NCBI RefSeq assembly: GCF_030372065.1
Contig: NZ_JAUDEA010000003.1
Span: 109,906-173,905, forward strand
Length of the DNA stretch: 64,000 nucleotides
Source: Thermophilibacter provencensis
GTDB taxonomy: Bacteria > Actinomycetota > Coriobacteriia > Coriobacteriales > Atopobiaceae
Reading direction: 5' to 3'
A program made the translations under genes and the position numbers. Positions 32,812-42,563 of this stretch are shown piece by piece. Within the stretch, counting starts at the first letter, position 1; each line of letters opens with the position of its first letter. Under the pieces are notes generated by a model. It worked only from the letters and a program-made list of their open reading frames with translations. It ran no database searches and was not told the DNA's origin.

Positions 32812-34473
32812 CTACTCCTGGCCCCCAAGCGGCGCGTGGCCGCCCTCGGGGGGCGCCGCGACCGTGGGCTCGGCGGCACGCTCAACGTCCGCCGCGGAAC
32901 GCTTGTTGGGGTGCTCCGCGAGGAAGCCCTTCTTGAAGCGGGCGATGCGGGCGCGCAGGCGCTTTGAGGTGGCATCGTCGAGCTTGCCCTCCAGAACCGC
33001 GTGGCGCAGCTTGGGGCAGTGCCCCGCCATGTACTTGGCGAGCTCGTTTCTGAAAAGCGTCACGTTGGCGAGGTCAATGTCGTCCAGGAAGTCCTCCTTG
33101 GCGGCAAAGATGGCAATGACCTGGTCGCAGACGTCAAGCGCCGAGAAGCGCTGCTGCTTGAGCATCTCCATCATGTGCGCGCCATGGTTGAGCTGGTACT
33201 GCGTGGTGGAGTCGAGGTCGGAGCCAAACTGCGAGAAGGCCTGCTTCTCACGGTAGCTCGCGAGGTCGAGGCGCAGCGTGCCGGCAACCTGCTTCATGGC
33301 GGGGATCTGAGCGGCGCCACCGACGCGGCTCACGGAGATGCCCACGTCAACAGCAGGGCGCTGGCCCTGGAAGAAGAGGTTGGACTGCAGGTAGATCTGG
33401 CCGTCGGTGATCGAGATCACGTTCGTCGGGATGTAGGCGGAGACGTCGCCCTCCTGTGTCTCGATGATGGGCAGCGCCGTGAGCGACCCGCCGCCGTTGG
33501 CGTCGGAGAGCTTGCAGGCGCGCTCGAGCAGGCGCGAGTGCAGGTAGAAGATGTCACCGGGATAGGCTTCGCGTCCGGGCGGACGGTGCAGCGTGAGCGA
33601 CATCTGTCGATAGGCAACGGCCTGCTTGGAGAGGTCGTCGTAGACCACGAGGGCGTGGCCGCCGGGATGCTCGGCATCGGCGGGGTTGCCGTGCTCGTCG
33701 TTGTACATGAAGTACTCGCCGATGGCGGCGCCGGACATGGGCGCAATGTACTGCATGGAGGCGGAGTCCGCCGCGGTTGCCGCCACGATGACGGTGCGGT
33801 CGAGGACGCCGTGCTGGGCGAGGGACTCGCGGATGGCGGCGACCGTCGAGGCCTTCTGACCGATGGCCACGTAGATGCAGATCATGTCGGTGCCGCGCTG
33901 GTTGACGATGGTATCGATGGCAATGGCCGTCTTGCCCGTCTTGCGGTCGCCGATGATGAGCTCGCGCTGGCCGCGGCCGATGGGCACCATCGCGTCGATG
34001 GCGATGAGGCCCGTCTGCACGGGCTCGCAGACCGGCTTCCTGTCCATGATGCCCGGCGCCTTGAACTCGATGGGGCGGCGGTGCGTGGTGTTGATGGGAC
34101 CAAGGCCGTCGATGGGCTGGCCGAGCGGGTTCACCACGCGGCCGAGCATGGCGTGACCCACGGGGATGTCGAGGACGCGGCCGGTGGTGCGGCACTCGTC
34201 GCCCTCCTTGATCTCCTCGGCCTCGCCAAAGAGCACCGCGCCCACGTCGTCCTGGTCGAGGTTCTGGACCAGGCCGTAGACGTCGAGACCGGTGAGCGAG
34301 CTCGTGAACTTGAGCAGCTCGCCGGACATGGCGCTCTTGAGGCCGGAGACGCGGGCGATGCCGTCTGCCACCTCGGTGACGACGGAGGCCTCCTGGCGGT
34401 CGACCGTGGCGTTGATCTGCGCGAGCTCCTCGCGCAGCGTGCTCATGATCTTCTCGGAGCTAATCGTTTCCAT
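32812..34473 (-). CDS. atpA: ATP synthase F1 subunit alpha
   Basis: This is the non-catalytic nucleotide-binding subunit of F1. The 553-residue protein has Walker [15 protein letters not shown], the [13 protein letters not shown] region and [17 protein letters not shown] (catalytic arginine finger). The C-terminus carries a charged tail beyond the family core (about 40 residues ending [10 protein letters not shown]). The start METISSEKI overlaps the atpH stop by one base (TAATG) with GAGGAG upstream. Confidence 0.97.
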   Translation of the reverse strand: METISSEKIMSTLREELAQINATVDRQEASVVTEVADGIARVSGLKSAMSGELLKFTSSLTGLDVYGLVQNLDQDDVGAVLFGEAEEIKEGDECRTTGRVLDIPVGHAMLGRVVNPLGQPIDGLGPINTTHRRPIEFKAPGIMDRKPVCEPVQTGLIAIDAMVPIGRGQRELIIGDRKTGKTAIAIDTIVNQRGTDMICIYVAIGQKASTVAAIRESLAQHGVLDRTVIVAATAADSASMQYIAPMSGAAIGEYFMYNDEHGNPADAEHPGGHALVVYDDLSKQAVAYRQMSLTLHRPPGREAYPGDIFYLHSRLLERACKLSDANGGGSLTALPIIETQEGDVSAYIPTNVISITDGQIYLQSNLFFQGQRPAVDVGISVSRVGGAAQIPAMKQVAGTLRLDLASYREKQAFSQFGSDLDSTTQYQLNHGAHMMEMLKQQRFSALDVCDQVIAIFAAKEDFLDDIDLANVTLFRNELAKYMAGHCPKLRHAVLEGKLDDATSKRLRARIARFKKGFLAEHPNKRSAADVERAAEPTVAAPPEGGHAPLGGQE

Positions 34474-34949
34474 TACTTCTCCTCGCCTTCGATGAAGGTA
34501 GACGAGAGGGTCTTTCTGATGTTGGCGAGCTGGGCGCGAACGGACGCGTCGTAGCGCTTGCCGCGCACCTCGAGCATGATGCCGCCGATGATGGCCGGGT
34601 CAACGCGCTCGACGAGGTAGACCGGGGACTTGAGGTCTGCCTCGGCCTTGGAGCGCACCTTGCTCCGGAGGCTGTCGTCCATGGGGACGGCCGTGGTCAC
34701 CGTGACGGAGACCGTGGTGTCCTGGGCGTCGAGCAGCTCCTTGTAGCGCTTGGCCACCTGGTCGAGCAGACCGAGGTCGTCCTCGCGCTGCATGGCGGCG
34801 AGGGTCTCGAGCACCTCGGGCGTGAACTTCCTGGCATGCTGCCACTGCACGAGGTCCGCGTTGGCGCGGCCCTCGGAGTGCGCCGCCTCGAGAAGGGCAC
34901 GGGTGTAGGCCTCGACCTTCTCGGCCTCCGCGCGCTTACTTCCGCTCAT
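34473..34949 (-). CDS. atpH: ATP synthase F1 subunit delta
   Basis: Delta links the top of F1 to the peripheral stalk. The 158-residue product is helical at the N-terminus ([18 protein letters not shown]). It has the typical C-terminal segment [33 protein letters not shown], the OSCP/delta signature. It overlaps atpF by 14 nt, suggesting coupled translation. This is the separate delta, not the b-delta fusion of mycobacteria. Confidence 0.94.
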   Translation of the reverse strand: MSGSKRAEAEKVEAYTRALLEAAHSEGRANADLVQWQHARKFTPEVLETLAAMQREDDLGLLDQVAKRYKELLDAQDTTVSVTVTTAVPMDDSLRSKVRSKAEADLKSPVYLVERVDPAIIGGIMLEVRGKRYDASVRAQLANIRKTLSSTFIEGEEK

Positions 34950-35541
34950 CTGGGGTGCTCACTTCCGCGAGGTACTTCTCGGCAAGCCTGCGCTGCTCGT
35001 CCTCGGAGAGGTCGTTTCCAATGATCTTGCTGGCAATCTCCACGGAGAGGTCCACCACCGAGCTCGAGAGCTCGATCATGGCCTTGTGGCGCTCGGAGTC
35101 CACGGCGCCGTGGGCCTTGGCGATGATGTCGGCGGCCTCGCGCTGCGCCTTGGCGAGCACCGCGGAGCGGACCTCCTCGGCCTCCTTCTTGGCCTTGGCG
35201 ACGATGGCGTCGGCCTCGTGGTGAGCCTCGAGGATCTTGGACTCGTAGCTCTTGGCCTCCTCGGCCGCCTTGACCTTGGAGCGCTCGGCGGCGTCGAGGT
35301 CGTCCTGAATCTTCTGCTGGCGCTTCTCCATCATCTCGAGGACCGGCGGCCACACGAGCTTGGCCATAACGACGAGGATGATGAGGAAGGCGATGAGCGC
35401 GGGGATGAGCTCCGCCGGCTTGGGAATCAGGATGTCCGGGCCGACCGCCGACTCCTCGGCGAGCGCCACGACGGGCGTCGCGAGGGCGACGCCACCGACG
35501 ATGCCCGCGTGCGCAAGCAGCTTCGTGACAGTGTTCTTCAT
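34936..35541 (-). CDS. atpF: ATP synthase Fo subunit b
   Basis: This is the peripheral stalk subunit anchoring F1 to the membrane. The 201-residue product starts MKNTVTKLLAHAGIVGGVAL, which looks like an N-terminal hydrophobic leader ending VVALAEE. A transmembrane helix follows (LIPALIAFLIILVVMAKLVWPPV, about 43-65), then a long charged coiled coil. The leader-like segment before the normal membrane anchor is a feature of some Gram-positive b subunits. I start at the ATG with GGAGG 5 nt upstream; the frame is open further upstream, overlapping atpE. Confidence 0.93.
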   Translation of the reverse strand: MKNTVTKLLAHAGIVGGVALATPVVALAEESAVGPDILIPKPAELIPALIAFLIILVVMAKLVWPPVLEMMEKRQQKIQDDLDAAERSKVKAAEEAKSYESKILEAHHEADAIVAKAKKEAEEVRSAVLAKAQREAADIIAKAHGAVDSERHKAMIELSSSVVDLSVEIASKIIGNDLSEDEQRRLAEKYLAEVSTPDERK

Positions 35542-35572
35542 GCTTGCCTCCACTCGGAAACGTACGACAGCG

Positions 35573-35776
35573 CTACTTGACGATGAGGCTGACGACGAAG
35601 CCGATGAGGGCGAGGGCCTCGACGAACGCCGAGCCGAGGATGAAGACCGTGAAGAGGCGGCCCTGGACCTCAGGCTGACGCGCCATGCCCTGCGCGACGC
35701 CACTGGCGGCCAGACCAATGCCGATGCCCGCGCCGATAACGCCGAGACCATAACCAACGACACCGAGAGCTCCCAC
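35573..35776 (-). CDS. atpE: ATP synthase Fo subunit c
   Basis: This is the ring-forming ion carrier of Fo. The 67-residue hydrophobic hairpin has a glycine-rich helix 1 (GVIGAGIGIGLAASG), the polar loop ARQPEVQGRL that contacts gamma, and helix 2 with the ion-binding Glu53 (SAFVEALALIGFV). Glu is followed by Ala rather than Ser/Thr, which argues for H+ rather than Na+ coupling (inference). The start is GTG with AAGGAGG 5 nt upstream; an in-frame ATG 18 codons earlier would add a charged lead and is unlikely. Confidence 0.95.
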   Translation of the reverse strand: MGALGVVGYGLGVIGAGIGIGLAASGVAQGMARQPEVQGRLFTVFILGSAFVEALALIGFVVSLIVK

Positions 35777-35884
35777 TGTTCCTCCTTTGACATTCGCCCC
35801 GATTGGTTTGTGGGCCGGGACGAGTTTCAAACCAACGTGCTATTCCTCTGCAGGCGGACGCCCGCGAGTTGCCGTTCTTCTCGC

Positions 35885-36694
35885 CTACTCCTCGTCGGAC
35901 TCGGCAATCTGGATGTAGACGGCGGAGAGAAGCGCGAAGACGTAGGCCTGGATGGCGGCCACCATGATCTCCACGACGTAGATGACGAGCAGGATGCCGA
36001 CCCACAGCACCGACGCGCCCGCCTGCACGGCGGTGGCGACCGAGAAGGCCTGGATCATGGGCTCGAAGAAGAGGGACGCCAGGATCGCGAAGGTGCCCAT
36101 GACCACGTGACCAGCGAAGAGGTTGCAGAAGAGTCGGACGGCGAGCGTGATGAGGCGCAGGATCGTGGAGAAGACCTCGATCAGCCAGACGAGGGCGTTC
36201 AGCGGGAACATGACACCCGCCGGGGCCAGGCTCTTGACGTAGCCGAGCGTGCCCTTCTTCTTGATGCCGCAGACGATGAAGTAGACGAACGAGCAGAGCG
36301 CGAGCGCGGCGGTGGTGGAGATGGTGCCGGTGCCCGGCTTGCAGCCCGGGATGATGCCCACGATGTTGTTGGCGAGCACCACGAGGAAGGTCGTGGCGAT
36401 GAACGGGAAGTGGCGCTTCCAGGACTCGCCGAGTAGGCCCTTGCACATGTCGTCGCGAACGAACTCGACGAGGTACTCCATGCCGTTGACGAAGACGCCC
36501 TGCGGGACGAGCCCGCGCGCCTGGCGCTTCTTAAAGGCGAACAGCGCCACGAGCATCAAGATGACGGCGACCGCAAACCAGAACGTGTACTGGGTGAGGC
36601 CGACGGAGTTGAGGTCTCCGAAGATCGGCTGGGACGTGAAGCTCTTGACGAGCTCGTTTACCTCCTCGCCCAGGCTGTCCAGAGGATTGCCCAC
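35885..36694 (-). CDS. atpB: ATP synthase Fo subunit a
   Basis: This membrane subunit forms the proton half-channels against the c-ring. The 269-residue protein has five to six predicted membrane helices. The essential Arg lies in ITLAVRLFCNLFAGHV, equivalent to E. coli Arg210. MEYLVEFVRDDM and NNIVGIIPGC are typical. GTG start with AAGGA 6 nt upstream, 21 nt after the atpI-like gene. Confidence 0.96.
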   Translation of the reverse strand: MGNPLDSLGEEVNELVKSFTSQPIFGDLNSVGLTQYTFWFAVAVILMLVALFAFKKRQARGLVPQGVFVNGMEYLVEFVRDDMCKGLLGESWKRHFPFIATTFLVVLANNIVGIIPGCKPGTGTISTTAALALCSFVYFIVCGIKKKGTLGYVKSLAPAGVMFPLNALVWLIEVFSTILRLITLAVRLFCNLFAGHVVMGTFAILASLFFEPMIQAFSVATAVQAGASVLWVGILLVIYVVEIMVAAIQAYVFALLSAVYIQIAESDEE

Positions 36695-36715
36695 GCTATG
36701 TCCTTCCCTCTCAAC

Positions 36716-37006
36716 TTACGGGCGAGCGTTGGCCGCCCGCCAGGCCCTTGCCGCCTCCACGACCCAGAGAAGCAGGTAGGAGGCGACCATCGCTATGCCA
36801 AACTCCAAGAAGTGCTCGCTCGTGGCCAGGTACACCACAAGAAGCACGACGGTGAGCGTCAGAAAAGAGACGAGCACCGCCGCCATGCCCGCGGCAAGAC
36901 TCACCGGGACGCGGCCCCTCAGAGCCCGTTCGAACAGCGCGGCTGGCGCAACGCACCCCAAGAGCCCAAAGAGCGCGCCGGAGACGACGGCGACCGGAAG
37001 GTCCAT
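36716..37006 (-). CDS. Small membrane protein in the AtpI position
   Basis: The 96-residue product has three or four predicted membrane helices (VAVVSGALFGLLGCVAPAAL, LAAGMAAVLVSFLTLTVVLLVVYL, FGIAMVASYLLLWVV) with few charges. Position and topology fit AtpI, a non-essential factor for assembly of the c-ring or Mg2+ supply, but sequence resemblance to AtpI is weak, so I give no symbol. It is the first gene of the ATP synthase operon, so the operon promoter should lie in 37007-37109. Confidence 0.7.
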   Translation of the reverse strand: MDLPVAVVSGALFGLLGCVAPAALFERALRGRVPVSLAAGMAAVLVSFLTLTVVLLVVYLATSEHFLEFGIAMVASYLLLWVVEAARAWRAANARP

Positions 37007-37109
37007 GGCCCGCCTCCTTGCTCGGACGGTTGTCAGAGTACGGATACTCTAGACCATCGGCGGGAAACGTCAAGTGGGAGAAATCGAGTCCTCACACGGA
37101 CATGACACT

Positions 37110-37286
37110 CTGCAAAAAGGGGACGCGTCTCCCGCCCGGGGGGTTTGGTGACAAAGGTGATGGTGACAAAGGTGACAGGGTAAATTGTCACCATGGAACC
37201 CATGGTGACAATTTACCCTGTCACCTTTGTCACCATCACCTTTGTCACCAAACCCCCCGGGCGGGAGACGCGTCCCCTTTTTGCAG
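37110..37286. repeat. 177-bp near-perfect palindrome (87-bp arms, 3-nt loop)
   Basis: Positions 37110-37196 are the exact reverse complement of 37200-37286, with only AAC unpaired. The outer part is GCAAAAAGGGGACGCG, the middle is G/C-rich (CCCGCCCGGGGGG), and the inner part holds two copies per arm of a GGTGACAAAGGTGA-type motif. The inner 27 bp match the 3'-end motif at 55524 and 58035. It begins 13 bp past the upp stop and separates upp from the ATP synthase operon. A strong transcription terminator is the simplest role, but the arms are far longer than that needs. Confidence 0.93.
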
Positions 37287-37298
37287 TCGTACTTGTCG

Positions 37299-37946
37299 CT
37301 ACTTGGTGCCGTAGATGCGGTCACCGGCATCACCGAGGCCGGGCAGGATGTAGGCGCGCTCGTTGAGCTGGCGGTCGAGCGCACAGGTGTAGAGGCGCAC
37401 CTCGGGGTCAAAGTCGAGCACCGCGCGCACGCCCTCCGGGGACGAGACGATCGTGAGGGCGCGGATGTCGCGCACGCCCGCCTCACGCAGGAACTGAATC
37501 GCGGCGGTGAGCGAGCCGCCCGTGGCGAGCATGGGGTCCACGACGAGGCACGTGCGGCTCTCCACGTCGGACGGGAGCTTGCAGTAGTACTGGTGCGGCT
37601 CGTGCGTCACGGGGTCGCGATACATGCCCACGTGACCCACGCGCGCGGAGGGGACAAGCTCGAGGATGCCGTCGACCATGCCCATGCCGGCACGAAGAAT
37701 GGGGATGACGGCGACCTTCTTGCCGGAGAGGCGCCTGCAGACGGCCTTCTCGAGCGGTGTCTCGACCTCAACGTCCTCGAGCGGCAGGTCGCGCGTGGCC
37801 TCGTAACCCTCGAGGATGGCGAGCTCATTCACAAGCTCGCGGAACTGCTTGGTCGAGGTGTCCTTGTCGCGCAGGAAGGAGAGCTTGTGCTGCACGAGCG
37901 GGTGGTCAATGACGGTGAAGCGCTTGGGGTCGAACTCGTTTGCCAT
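37299..37946 (-). CDS. upp: Uracil phosphoribosyltransferase
   Basis: Upp salvages uracil to UMP using PRPP. The 215-residue protein has the PRPP-binding loop [17 protein letters not shown] and the C-terminal uracil site [25 protein letters not shown] is also conserved. The start [10 protein letters not shown] has AAAGGAG 5 nt upstream. It lies 78 nt downstream of glyA, with no clear terminator between, so the two may be co-transcribed. A huge palindrome follows. Confidence 0.97.
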   Translation of the reverse strand: MANEFDPKRFTVIDHPLVQHKLSFLRDKDTSTKQFRELVNELAILEGYEATRDLPLEDVEVETPLEKAVCRRLSGKKVAVIPILRAGMGMVDGILELVPSARVGHVGMYRDPVTHEPHQYYCKLPSDVESRTCLVVDPMLATGGSLTAAIQFLREAGVRDIRALTIVSSPEGVRAVLDFDPEVRLYTCALDRQLNERAYILPGLGDAGDRIYGTK

Positions 37947-38024
37947 GACTGCTCCTTTGCTCCGCGCGGCGCCGCTTTCAAAAACCTGTCCCAAAAACTC
38001 TGTCAGAAAAAACACATCCCCAAA

Positions 38025-39278
38025 TTACAGCTCGGGGTAGAGGGGGTGGACGGCGAGAAGCTCGCGGACCTCCATGCTCACGCGGTCGAGCAGGTCGGGC
38101 TTGTCGAGGCCGCCCACGACCTCGCCGATGAGCTCGCCCACACGCTCGCACTCCTGCTCGGAGAAGCCGCGGGTGGTGACGGCGGCAGACCCCACGCGGA
38201 TGCCGCTCGTGACAAAGGGCGAGCGCTTCTCGCCGGGGATGGTGTTCTTGTTGACGGTGATGCCCACCTCGTCGAGGGCGCGCTCGGCGTCGCGACCGGT
38301 GACGTCGCCCGCCGGGGTGAGGTCAACGAGCAGGAGGTGGTTGTCGGTGCCGCCGGAGACCAGCCGCAGGCCGTGCGACTCCATGCCACGTCCGAGGGCG
38401 CGGGCGTTGACGAGAATCGCGTCCGCGTAGTCCGCAAAGTCAGGCGCCAGGGCCTCGCCAAAGGCCACGGCCTTGCCCGCGATGACGTGCTCGAGCGGGC
38501 CGCCCTGGCTGCCCGGGAAGACGGCAGAGTCGAGCCTCTTGGCCAGCTCGTCATCATTGGAGAGGATGAGGCCGCCGCGCGGGCCGCGCAGCGTCTTGTG
38601 CGTGGTGGTAGTCACCACGTCCGCGCAGGGCACCGGCGAGGGGTGGCGCCCCGTGGCAACGAGGCCCGCGATGTGCGCCATGTCCACCATGAGCGCGGCG
38701 CCCACGGAGTGTGCAATCTCGGCAAAGCGCTCAAAGTCGATGATGCGCGGGTAGGCGGAGGCACCCGCGATGATGACCTTGGGCTTCTCGGCCTGGGCCT
38801 GGGCGGCCACGGCATCGTAGTCTATGCGCTCGGTCTTCTCGTCCACGCCGTAGGAGACCACGTCGTAGAGCTTGCCGGAGAAGTTGGCAGGTGAGCCGTG
38901 CGTGAGGTGACCGCCGTTGTCGAGCGCCATGCCCATGATCTTGTCGCCGGGCTGGGCGAGCGCGGAGAGGGCGGCGTAGTTGGCCTGCGCGCCGGAGTGG
39001 GGCTGCACGTTGGCGTGCGCGGCGCCGAAGAGCCTGCAGGCGCGCTCGCGGGCGAGGTTCTCGACCTCGTCAACGGCCCAGCAACCACCGTAGTAGCGCT
39101 TGCCAGGAAGGCCCTCGGCGTACTTGTTGGTGAGAGGGGACCCCACGGCCTCCATGACGGCCGGGGAAACGAAGTTCTCGGACGCAATGAGCTCGATCGA
39201 GGAGCGCTGGCGGCGCAGCTCGTCGGAGATGGCGGAGAAAACCTCGGGGTCGGACGCGCTCAGGTGCTCGTAGGTCAT
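38025..39278 (-). CDS. glyA: Serine hydroxymethyltransferase
   Basis: This PLP enzyme interconverts serine and glycine and charges tetrahydrofolate with a one-carbon unit. At 417 residues it has normal length. The PLP lysine lies in [14 protein letters not shown]; other family landmarks are [27 protein letters not shown] and [13 protein letters not shown]. The start [10 protein letters not shown] has AAAGGAGG 4 nt upstream. It follows tsaC by about 100 nt. It supplies one-carbon units to the folate pathway whose folP-folK gene lies 8 kb away. Confidence 0.97.
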   Translation of the reverse strand: MTYEHLSASDPEVFSAISDELRRQRSSIELIASENFVSPAVMEAVGSPLTNKYAEGLPGKRYYGGCWAVDEVENLARERACRLFGAAHANVQPHSGAQANYAALSALAQPGDKIMGMALDNGGHLTHGSPANFSGKLYDVVSYGVDEKTERIDYDAVAAQAQAEKPKVIIAGASAYPRIIDFERFAEIAHSVGAALMVDMAHIAGLVATGRHPSPVPCADVVTTTTHKTLRGPRGGLILSNDDELAKRLDSAVFPGSQGGPLEHVIAGKAVAFGEALAPDFADYADAILVNARALGRGMESHGLRLVSGGTDNHLLLVDLTPAGDVTGRDAERALDEVGITVNKNTIPGEKRSPFVTSGIRVGSAAVTTRGFSEQECERVGELIGEVVGGLDKPDLLDRVSMEVRELLAVHPLYPEL

Positions 39279-39382
39279 GGAACCTCCTTTGTGCAGAAGC
39301 GCACGGCATGCCGGCGCTTGCTGGCGGGCCACACTCAGCGTAGCACGCCGCCGGAAGGCGGGCGCGCCGAGGGGTTGAGGCG

Positions 39383-40021
39383 TTACCGGCCCGTCACGTC
39401 CGCGGCGGAGAGGGCTCCCAGGCGCAGGATGCGCGGCTCTGGCCCCGTGGCGTCAACTATGGTTGAGGGCACGCCCACGGGTGCCGCCCCACCGTCGAGC
39501 GTGAGGTCGACGGCGTCCACGATGCCCGGCTCGACGCCGTGACCCGACGTTGCCGCCGGGGCGCCGTGCGTGTTTGCGCTCGTCTGAGCGAGCGGGCAGC
39601 CAAGGGCGCGCACCAGGGCCCGGCAGAGCTCGGACTCGGGGACGCGCAGGGCAATCGTCGCCCCGTCGGGAGCGGGCTGCGCGTACTCGGGCGCCACCTC
39701 GTCGGAGGCGCGCACCACAAGCGTGAGGGCGCCCGGCCAGTGCGCCTCCGCCAGGCGGAGCGCCCATGCGGGCACGTTGCGCCCATAGCGGAGGAGGTCC
39801 GCGGGATCGGCGACAAACCACGGCAGCGTCTGCGCGCGGTCGCGCCGCTTGATCTCAAAGATGCGGCCGTGGGCGGGGTTTCCCGGAACGGCGGCGCAGC
39901 AGATTCCGTAGACGGAGTCGGTGGGGACAACGGCCACTCCCCCGTCGCGCAGCACGGCCGCGGCGCGCGCCACGACCTCGGCGGACGGATGGGCCTGATC
40001 GACGGTGATGACGGCGCCCAT
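39383..40021 (-). CDS. tsaC: L-threonylcarbamoyladenylate synthase (Sua5/YrdC family)
   Basis: TsaC makes the AMP intermediate for t6A37 modification of ANN-decoding tRNAs from threonine, bicarbonate and ATP. The 212-residue product is the single-domain TsaC type. Substrate-binding segments are [11 protein letters not shown], the basic [26 protein letters not shown] and [11 protein letters not shown]. Its ribosome site GGGAGG lies inside the end of prmC, whose stop is 2 nt before the ATG. The prmC-tsaC pairing is widespread. Confidence 0.93.
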   Translation of the reverse strand: MGAVITVDQAHPSAEVVARAAAVLRDGGVAVVPTDSVYGICCAAVPGNPAHGRIFEIKRRDRAQTLPWFVADPADLLRYGRNVPAWALRLAEAHWPGALTLVVRASDEVAPEYAQPAPDGATIALRVPESELCRALVRALGCPLAQTSANTHGAPAATSGHGVEPGIVDAVDLTLDGGAAPVGVPSTIVDATGPEPRILRLGALSAADVTGR

Positions 40022-40023
40022 GG

Positions 40024-40938
40024 CTATACCTCCCTCACGGCAACAAGGATCCGGGGCCGGTGCGTGAGGTCCTCGCGCACCTCGGCGCGCGACCAGCCGC
40101 CCTGCTCACGGGCGAGCGCGGCGGCACGCTCGAGCGCGCCCTCAAAGAGCTCGACGGCGAGCATACCGCCCGGCTCGAGCGCGCGCGGGGCAAGCTCGAG
40201 CAGGCGACGAAAGACGTCGAGCCCGTCGTCTCCCCCGTCGAGGGCGAGCTCGGGCTCAAAGTCCGCGACCTCGGCGGGCACTTCCTCGCGCAGGACGCGC
40301 GTGGGAATGTAGGGCGGATTGGAGACGAGGACGGAGAACGTGCCCATGAGCTCGGGGTCAACGCCCGAGGCGAGGTCGCACTCGATGACGTCGACGGCGT
40401 CCTCAAGCCCCAGCGCCTCGCGGTTGCGCAGCGCAAGCGCCACGGCGCGCTCCGAGAGGTCCGTCGCGGTAACGTGCGTTCCGGGGCGCTCGGAGGCAAT
40501 CGAGAGCGCGATGCAGCCCGTGCCGGTGCCCACTTCGAGCACGCGCACGTTCTTCTCGGCATCCTCTGGCTTCTCGCGCTTCTCGGCCGCCGCGTCCACG
40601 CCCTCAAGGGCGGCGTCCACGAGGATCTCTGTCTCGGGGCGCGGAATGAGCACCCCGCGCTCGCACTTGAGCACGATGTGGCGGAAGGGCATCTCGCCCG
40701 TCACGTATTGGAGCGGCTCGCCGGCGGCGCGGCGCTCGATCGCGGCGTGCATGGCGGAGAGCTCCCCCGCCTCGAGCGGCTTGTCAAAGTTCACGTAGAG
40801 CTCAACGCGCGAGAGCCCCGTCACGTTTGCGAGCAGCCACTCGGCGGAAAGGCGCGGGTGCTCGTCGCCCTTGCGCTCAAGATAGCCGCTCGTCCAGTCG
40901 AGCACGCGCTTTATCGTCCAGAGCTCGTCAGCGGCCAC
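40024..40938 (-). CDS. prmC: Release-factor glutamine methyltransferase
   Basis: PrmC methylates the Gln of the GGQ motif in RF1 and RF2 with S-adenosylmethionine. The 304-residue protein has an N-terminal helical domain (about 1-85), then the SAM site VLEVGTGTGCIALSIA and the catalytic SNPPYIP motif. A small Lys/Glu-rich insertion (EKREKPEDAEKN) precedes motif I. GTG start after GAGAGGGGG. It is separated from its substrate gene prfA by a 220-bp repeat element, so it may have its own transcript. Confidence 0.95.
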   Translation of the reverse strand: MAADELWTIKRVLDWTSGYLERKGDEHPRLSAEWLLANVTGLSRVELYVNFDKPLEAGELSAMHAAIERRAAGEPLQYVTGEMPFRHIVLKCERGVLIPRPETEILVDAALEGVDAAAEKREKPEDAEKNVRVLEVGTGTGCIALSIASERPGTHVTATDLSERAVALALRNREALGLEDAVDVIECDLASGVDPELMGTFSVLVSNPPYIPTRVLREEVPAEVADFEPELALDGGDDGLDVFRRLLELAPRALEPGGMLAVELFEGALERAAALAREQGGWSRAEVREDLTHRPRILVAVREV

Positions 40939-41053
40939 GCCGCCCCCTCTCGTCGGGTCCAGGAAACCGCATCATAGCGCATGCGGCCTCAGGGGATGGC
41001 GGCATGCGGGGACGAGGCGCCGGAGACGCTGCAGGTCTGTCCAAAAATGCCAG

Positions 41054-41274
41054 CTTTTGGGTTTTTCTCGCCCGCGCGCTGCAGAGAAGCGCCTCTCGGA
41101 GCGTTTTCTCCTGGTTTTGGGCAAAAGGTTTTATGTGTTATACAACGACGCTGTTCAGTTATATGGGCAAGACATGAATTTGATCAGCTAGAAAGGGTTT
41201 TGGGCAACAAGTTTGATGGTGAGAAGGACTTCGCATCAAACTTGTTGCCCAAAACCGGCAAAAACGTAACGGGG
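41054..41274. repeat. 220-bp three-box intergenic element, copy A
   Basis: Box 1 is CTTTTGGG followed by TCTCGCCCGCGCGCT (41054-41080). Box 2 is GGTTTTGGGCAAAAGG with TTTTATGTG (41113-41137). Box 3 is a 23-bp inverted repeat, GGTTTTGGGCAACAAG with TTTGATG (41196-41218) and its complement (41234-41256), then AAAACGTAACGGGG. The same boxes at the same spacing recur at 52725 and 63800. It fills the 392-bp gap between prfA and prmC; no gene is visible there. Confidence 0.85.
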
Positions 41275-41330
41275 ACGAGAAGCGCGGCGGCATAGAACGC
41301 AACGGGGGGCGAGAGGCGCCCGCGAAAGCG

Positions 41331-42395
41331 CTACACCGCCTGGGCGAGCTTCTCGGCGCGCTCGGCGGCGGCCAGGGCCTCGATCACGCTGGAGAGCGCG
41401 TCGCCCAGAAGCACGCCATTGTAGGTGCCGTTGAAGCCGATGCGGTGATCGGTCACGCGGTCCTGCGGCTGGTTGTAGGTGCGGATCTTCTCGGAGCGGT
41501 TGCCGTGGCCAATCTGGGAGAGGCGCGCCGCGCCCTGCTCGGCCTGCTGCTTCTCGAGCTCCATCTCGTAGAGGCGGGCGCGCAGCATCTGCATGCAGAC
41601 CTCGCGGTTCTGGATCTGCGAGCGCTGGTCCTGGGACTGCACCACGGTGTTGGTGGGCAGGTGCGTGATGCGCACGGCGGAGTAGGTGGTGTTGACGCAC
41701 TGACCACCGGGGCCGGAGGCGCAGTAGGTGTCAATGCGCAGGTCGTTCTGGTCGATTTGGATGTCGATCTCGTCGGCCTCGGGGAGCACCGCCACGGTTG
41801 CCGTGGAGGTCTGGATGCGGCCCTGGCTCTCGGTCTTGGGCACGCGCTGGACGCGGTGCACGCCGGACTCGTACTTCATGACGGAGTAGACCTTCTCGCC
41901 CGTGACCTTGAACTCGATGGTCTTGAAGCCTCCGGCCTCGCTCGGGGAGGACGAGAGGATCTGGATCTTCCAGCCGCGGCTCTCGCAGAAGCGCTGGTAC
42001 ATCTTGAAGAGGTCGCCGGCAAAGATGGCGGCCTCGTCGCCGCCCACGCCGGCGCGGATCTCAACGATCGTGTCCTTCTCGTCGTTGGGGTCGGCCGGGA
42101 TGAGCAGGAACTTGATTTCGTCCTCGAGCTCGGGGAGCTTGGCCTCGTTGGCGGAGATGTCCTCCTGGAGCATGGCCTTCTCCTCGGCGTCCGCCTCGTG
42201 GAGCATCTCCTTGGCGGCGTCGATGTCATCGAGCGCGCCCAGGTACTCGCGGGCGCGCGCCACGAGCTCGGACTGGCTGGCGTGCTCCTTGGCCAGGCGC
42301 GCGTACTCCTTGGGGTCGGAGACCACGGCCGGGTCCATGAGCTTGGCCTCGAGCTCCTCGTAGGCCTTGATGATCTTGGTGAGCTTGTCTCGCAT
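41331..42395 (-). CDS. prfA: Peptide chain release factor 1 (RF1)
   Basis: RF1 terminates translation at UAG and UAA. The 354-residue protein has the anticodon-like tripeptide as PKT (HRVQRVPKTESQGR; E. coli has PAT) and the catalytic loop ASGPGGQCVN, whose Gln is the PrmC target. The N-terminal domain begins MRDKLTKIIKAYEELEAKL, with AAGGAG 5 nt upstream; an in-frame start 17 codons earlier lacks this. In the usual order rpmE would be next upstream, but here a plus-strand gene intervenes. Confidence 0.97.
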   Translation of the reverse strand: MRDKLTKIIKAYEELEAKLMDPAVVSDPKEYARLAKEHASQSELVARAREYLGALDDIDAAKEMLHEADAEEKAMLQEDISANEAKLPELEDEIKFLLIPADPNDEKDTIVEIRAGVGGDEAAIFAGDLFKMYQRFCESRGWKIQILSSSPSEAGGFKTIEFKVTGEKVYSVMKYESGVHRVQRVPKTESQGRIQTSTATVAVLPEADEIDIQIDQNDLRIDTYCASGPGGQCVNTTYSAVRITHLPTNTVVQSQDQRSQIQNREVCMQMLRARLYEMELEKQQAEQGAARLSQIGHGNRSEKIRTYNQPQDRVTDHRIGFNGTYNGVLLGDALSSVIEALAAAERAEKLAQAV

Positions 42396-42563
42396 GTTCT
42401 CTCCTTGCGGGGCGGGGTCTCGCATTCTCCCACCTTGTTGTCTCAACCTTCACATCATACCCCGTGCGCGGGGCGCGGGGGTCGGACGCTGCGGAGTTGT
42501 GGAGGTGGTGAGCGCAAGGGCCCCTTGTGCCAAACTATGCGTAGAGACAAGGGACGGAGGCCC

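Noticed and set aside
35777..35830. Longer start for atpE giving MKLVPAHKPIG
   Set aside because: Subunit c is short and starts with its first helix; the GTG at 35776 has AAGGAGG at ideal distance.
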